A DNA stretch of 19,792 nucleotides from CAIKKG01 sp037444725. GTDB taxonomy: Bacteria > Patescibacteriota > Minisyncoccia > UBA6257 > GWB1-50-10. This document shows, piece by piece, positions 19,509 to 19,792 of the stretch; within the stretch, counting starts at the first letter, position 1, and each line of letters opens with the position of its first letter. A model generated the notes under the pieces. The model was not told the origin of the DNA and ran no database searches. It worked only from the letters and a program-made list of their open reading frames with translations. Made by a program: the position numbers and the translations under genes. Location of the stretch: the NCBI GenBank assembly GCA_037444725.1, contig JBBILW010000012.1, forward strand, positions 1-19,792, given 5' to 3'.

Positions 19509-19792
19509 ATGGCACGAAAGATTAACCCCAACACTCTCCGCTTAGGCGTTACCATTCCTTGGTCCAGCCGCTGGTTTTTGACCAAGAAATCGAAGTACTT
19601 CATCGAAGAGGACCACATGATCCGCGAGTTCATCCATGCAGCGCTTAAAGAAGCGGGCGTGGCGAGCTTGGACATCGAACGCACGAGCGACGTAGTACGC
19701 GTGAATATCCGCGCATCAAAGCCCGGTTTCATCATCGGCCGCGGCGGAAAGGGTATTGAAGAACTTCGCGAGAAACTTGTCCGCAAGGTCAA
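19509..19792 (+). CDS. rpsC: 30S ribosomal protein S3, 3'-partial
   Basis: uS3 lies at the mRNA entry channel and has helicase function. The first 94 codons are present and the window ends inside the gene. The start MARKINPNTLRLGVTIPW replaces the usual MGQKVNP-x-G-x-RLG opening with the same pattern. WSSRWFLTKKSKYFIEEDHMIREFI (key part WSSRWF and HMIREFI) leads to the KH domain, with the FIIGRGGKGIEELREKL loop visible. It follows rplV by 5 bp in standard S10 order. Confidence 0.96.
   Translation, partial: MARKINPNTLRLGVTIPWSSRWFLTKKSKYFIEEDHMIREFIHAALKEAGVASLDIERTSDVVRVNIRASKPGFIIGRGGKGIEELREKLVRKV

Overview
This window looks like chromosomal DNA from a Patescibacteria/CPR bacterium, probably Parcubacteria. 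That placement is an inference from several traits seen together: a CxxC-x17-CxxC motif on a VirD4/TraG-like ATPase, an aspartyl-tRNA synthetase without its GAD domain, an EF-P with a QQRK tip loop, shortened or tailed ribosomal proteins, a tRNA without encoded CCA, and start codons that almost all lack Shine-Dalgarno sequences. No marker was compared with a database.

Layout. (1) 1-1490: 3' part of a conjugation/secretion-type ATPase gene, then small palindromes and a bidirectional terminator shared with efp. (2) 1493-2074 (-): efp, divergent from a long plus-strand cluster: mnmA, an exported protein of unknown function, a ComEC split into channel and hydrolase genes, aspS and an unusual nucleoside diphosphate kinase (2117-8218), closed by a terminator. 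(3) 8250-8890 is non-coding: an extended -10 promoter, a candidate 6S-like RNA (8311-8449), two hairpin repeats that copy the start of the next tRNA, tRNA-Pro(GGG) and a terminator. (4) pyrF (8894-9730) has its own SD and codon habits. (5) rpmB and a membrane-anchored protein on the minus strand, and a divergent M50 protease gene. (6) From 11382 to the end is the translation block: rpsL-rpsG, terminator, fusA, tuf-rpsJ, rplC-rplD-rplW-rplB, rpsS-rplV-rpsC. The classical str/S10 gene order is kept, but it is cut by terminators and extra promoters before fusA, tuf, rplC and rpsS.

The genes fall into three jobs: translation (ribosomal proteins, EF-G, EF-Tu, EF-P, AspRS, tRNA thiolation, tRNA-Pro), DNA uptake or transfer (split ComEC, VirD4-like ATPase), and a little nucleotide metabolism (pyrF, ndk).

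The most notable signals are non-coding. The 139-nt rod-shaped RNA has a predicted transcription start that coincides with the first base of its closing helix and a central bubble as in 6S RNA. A recurrent promoter layout places the -10 box only 6-10 nt from the start codon, implying leaderless or nearly leaderless mRNAs. The rpsL and rpsS promoters share a near-identical -10/leader element. All structure and promoter calls were made by eye.
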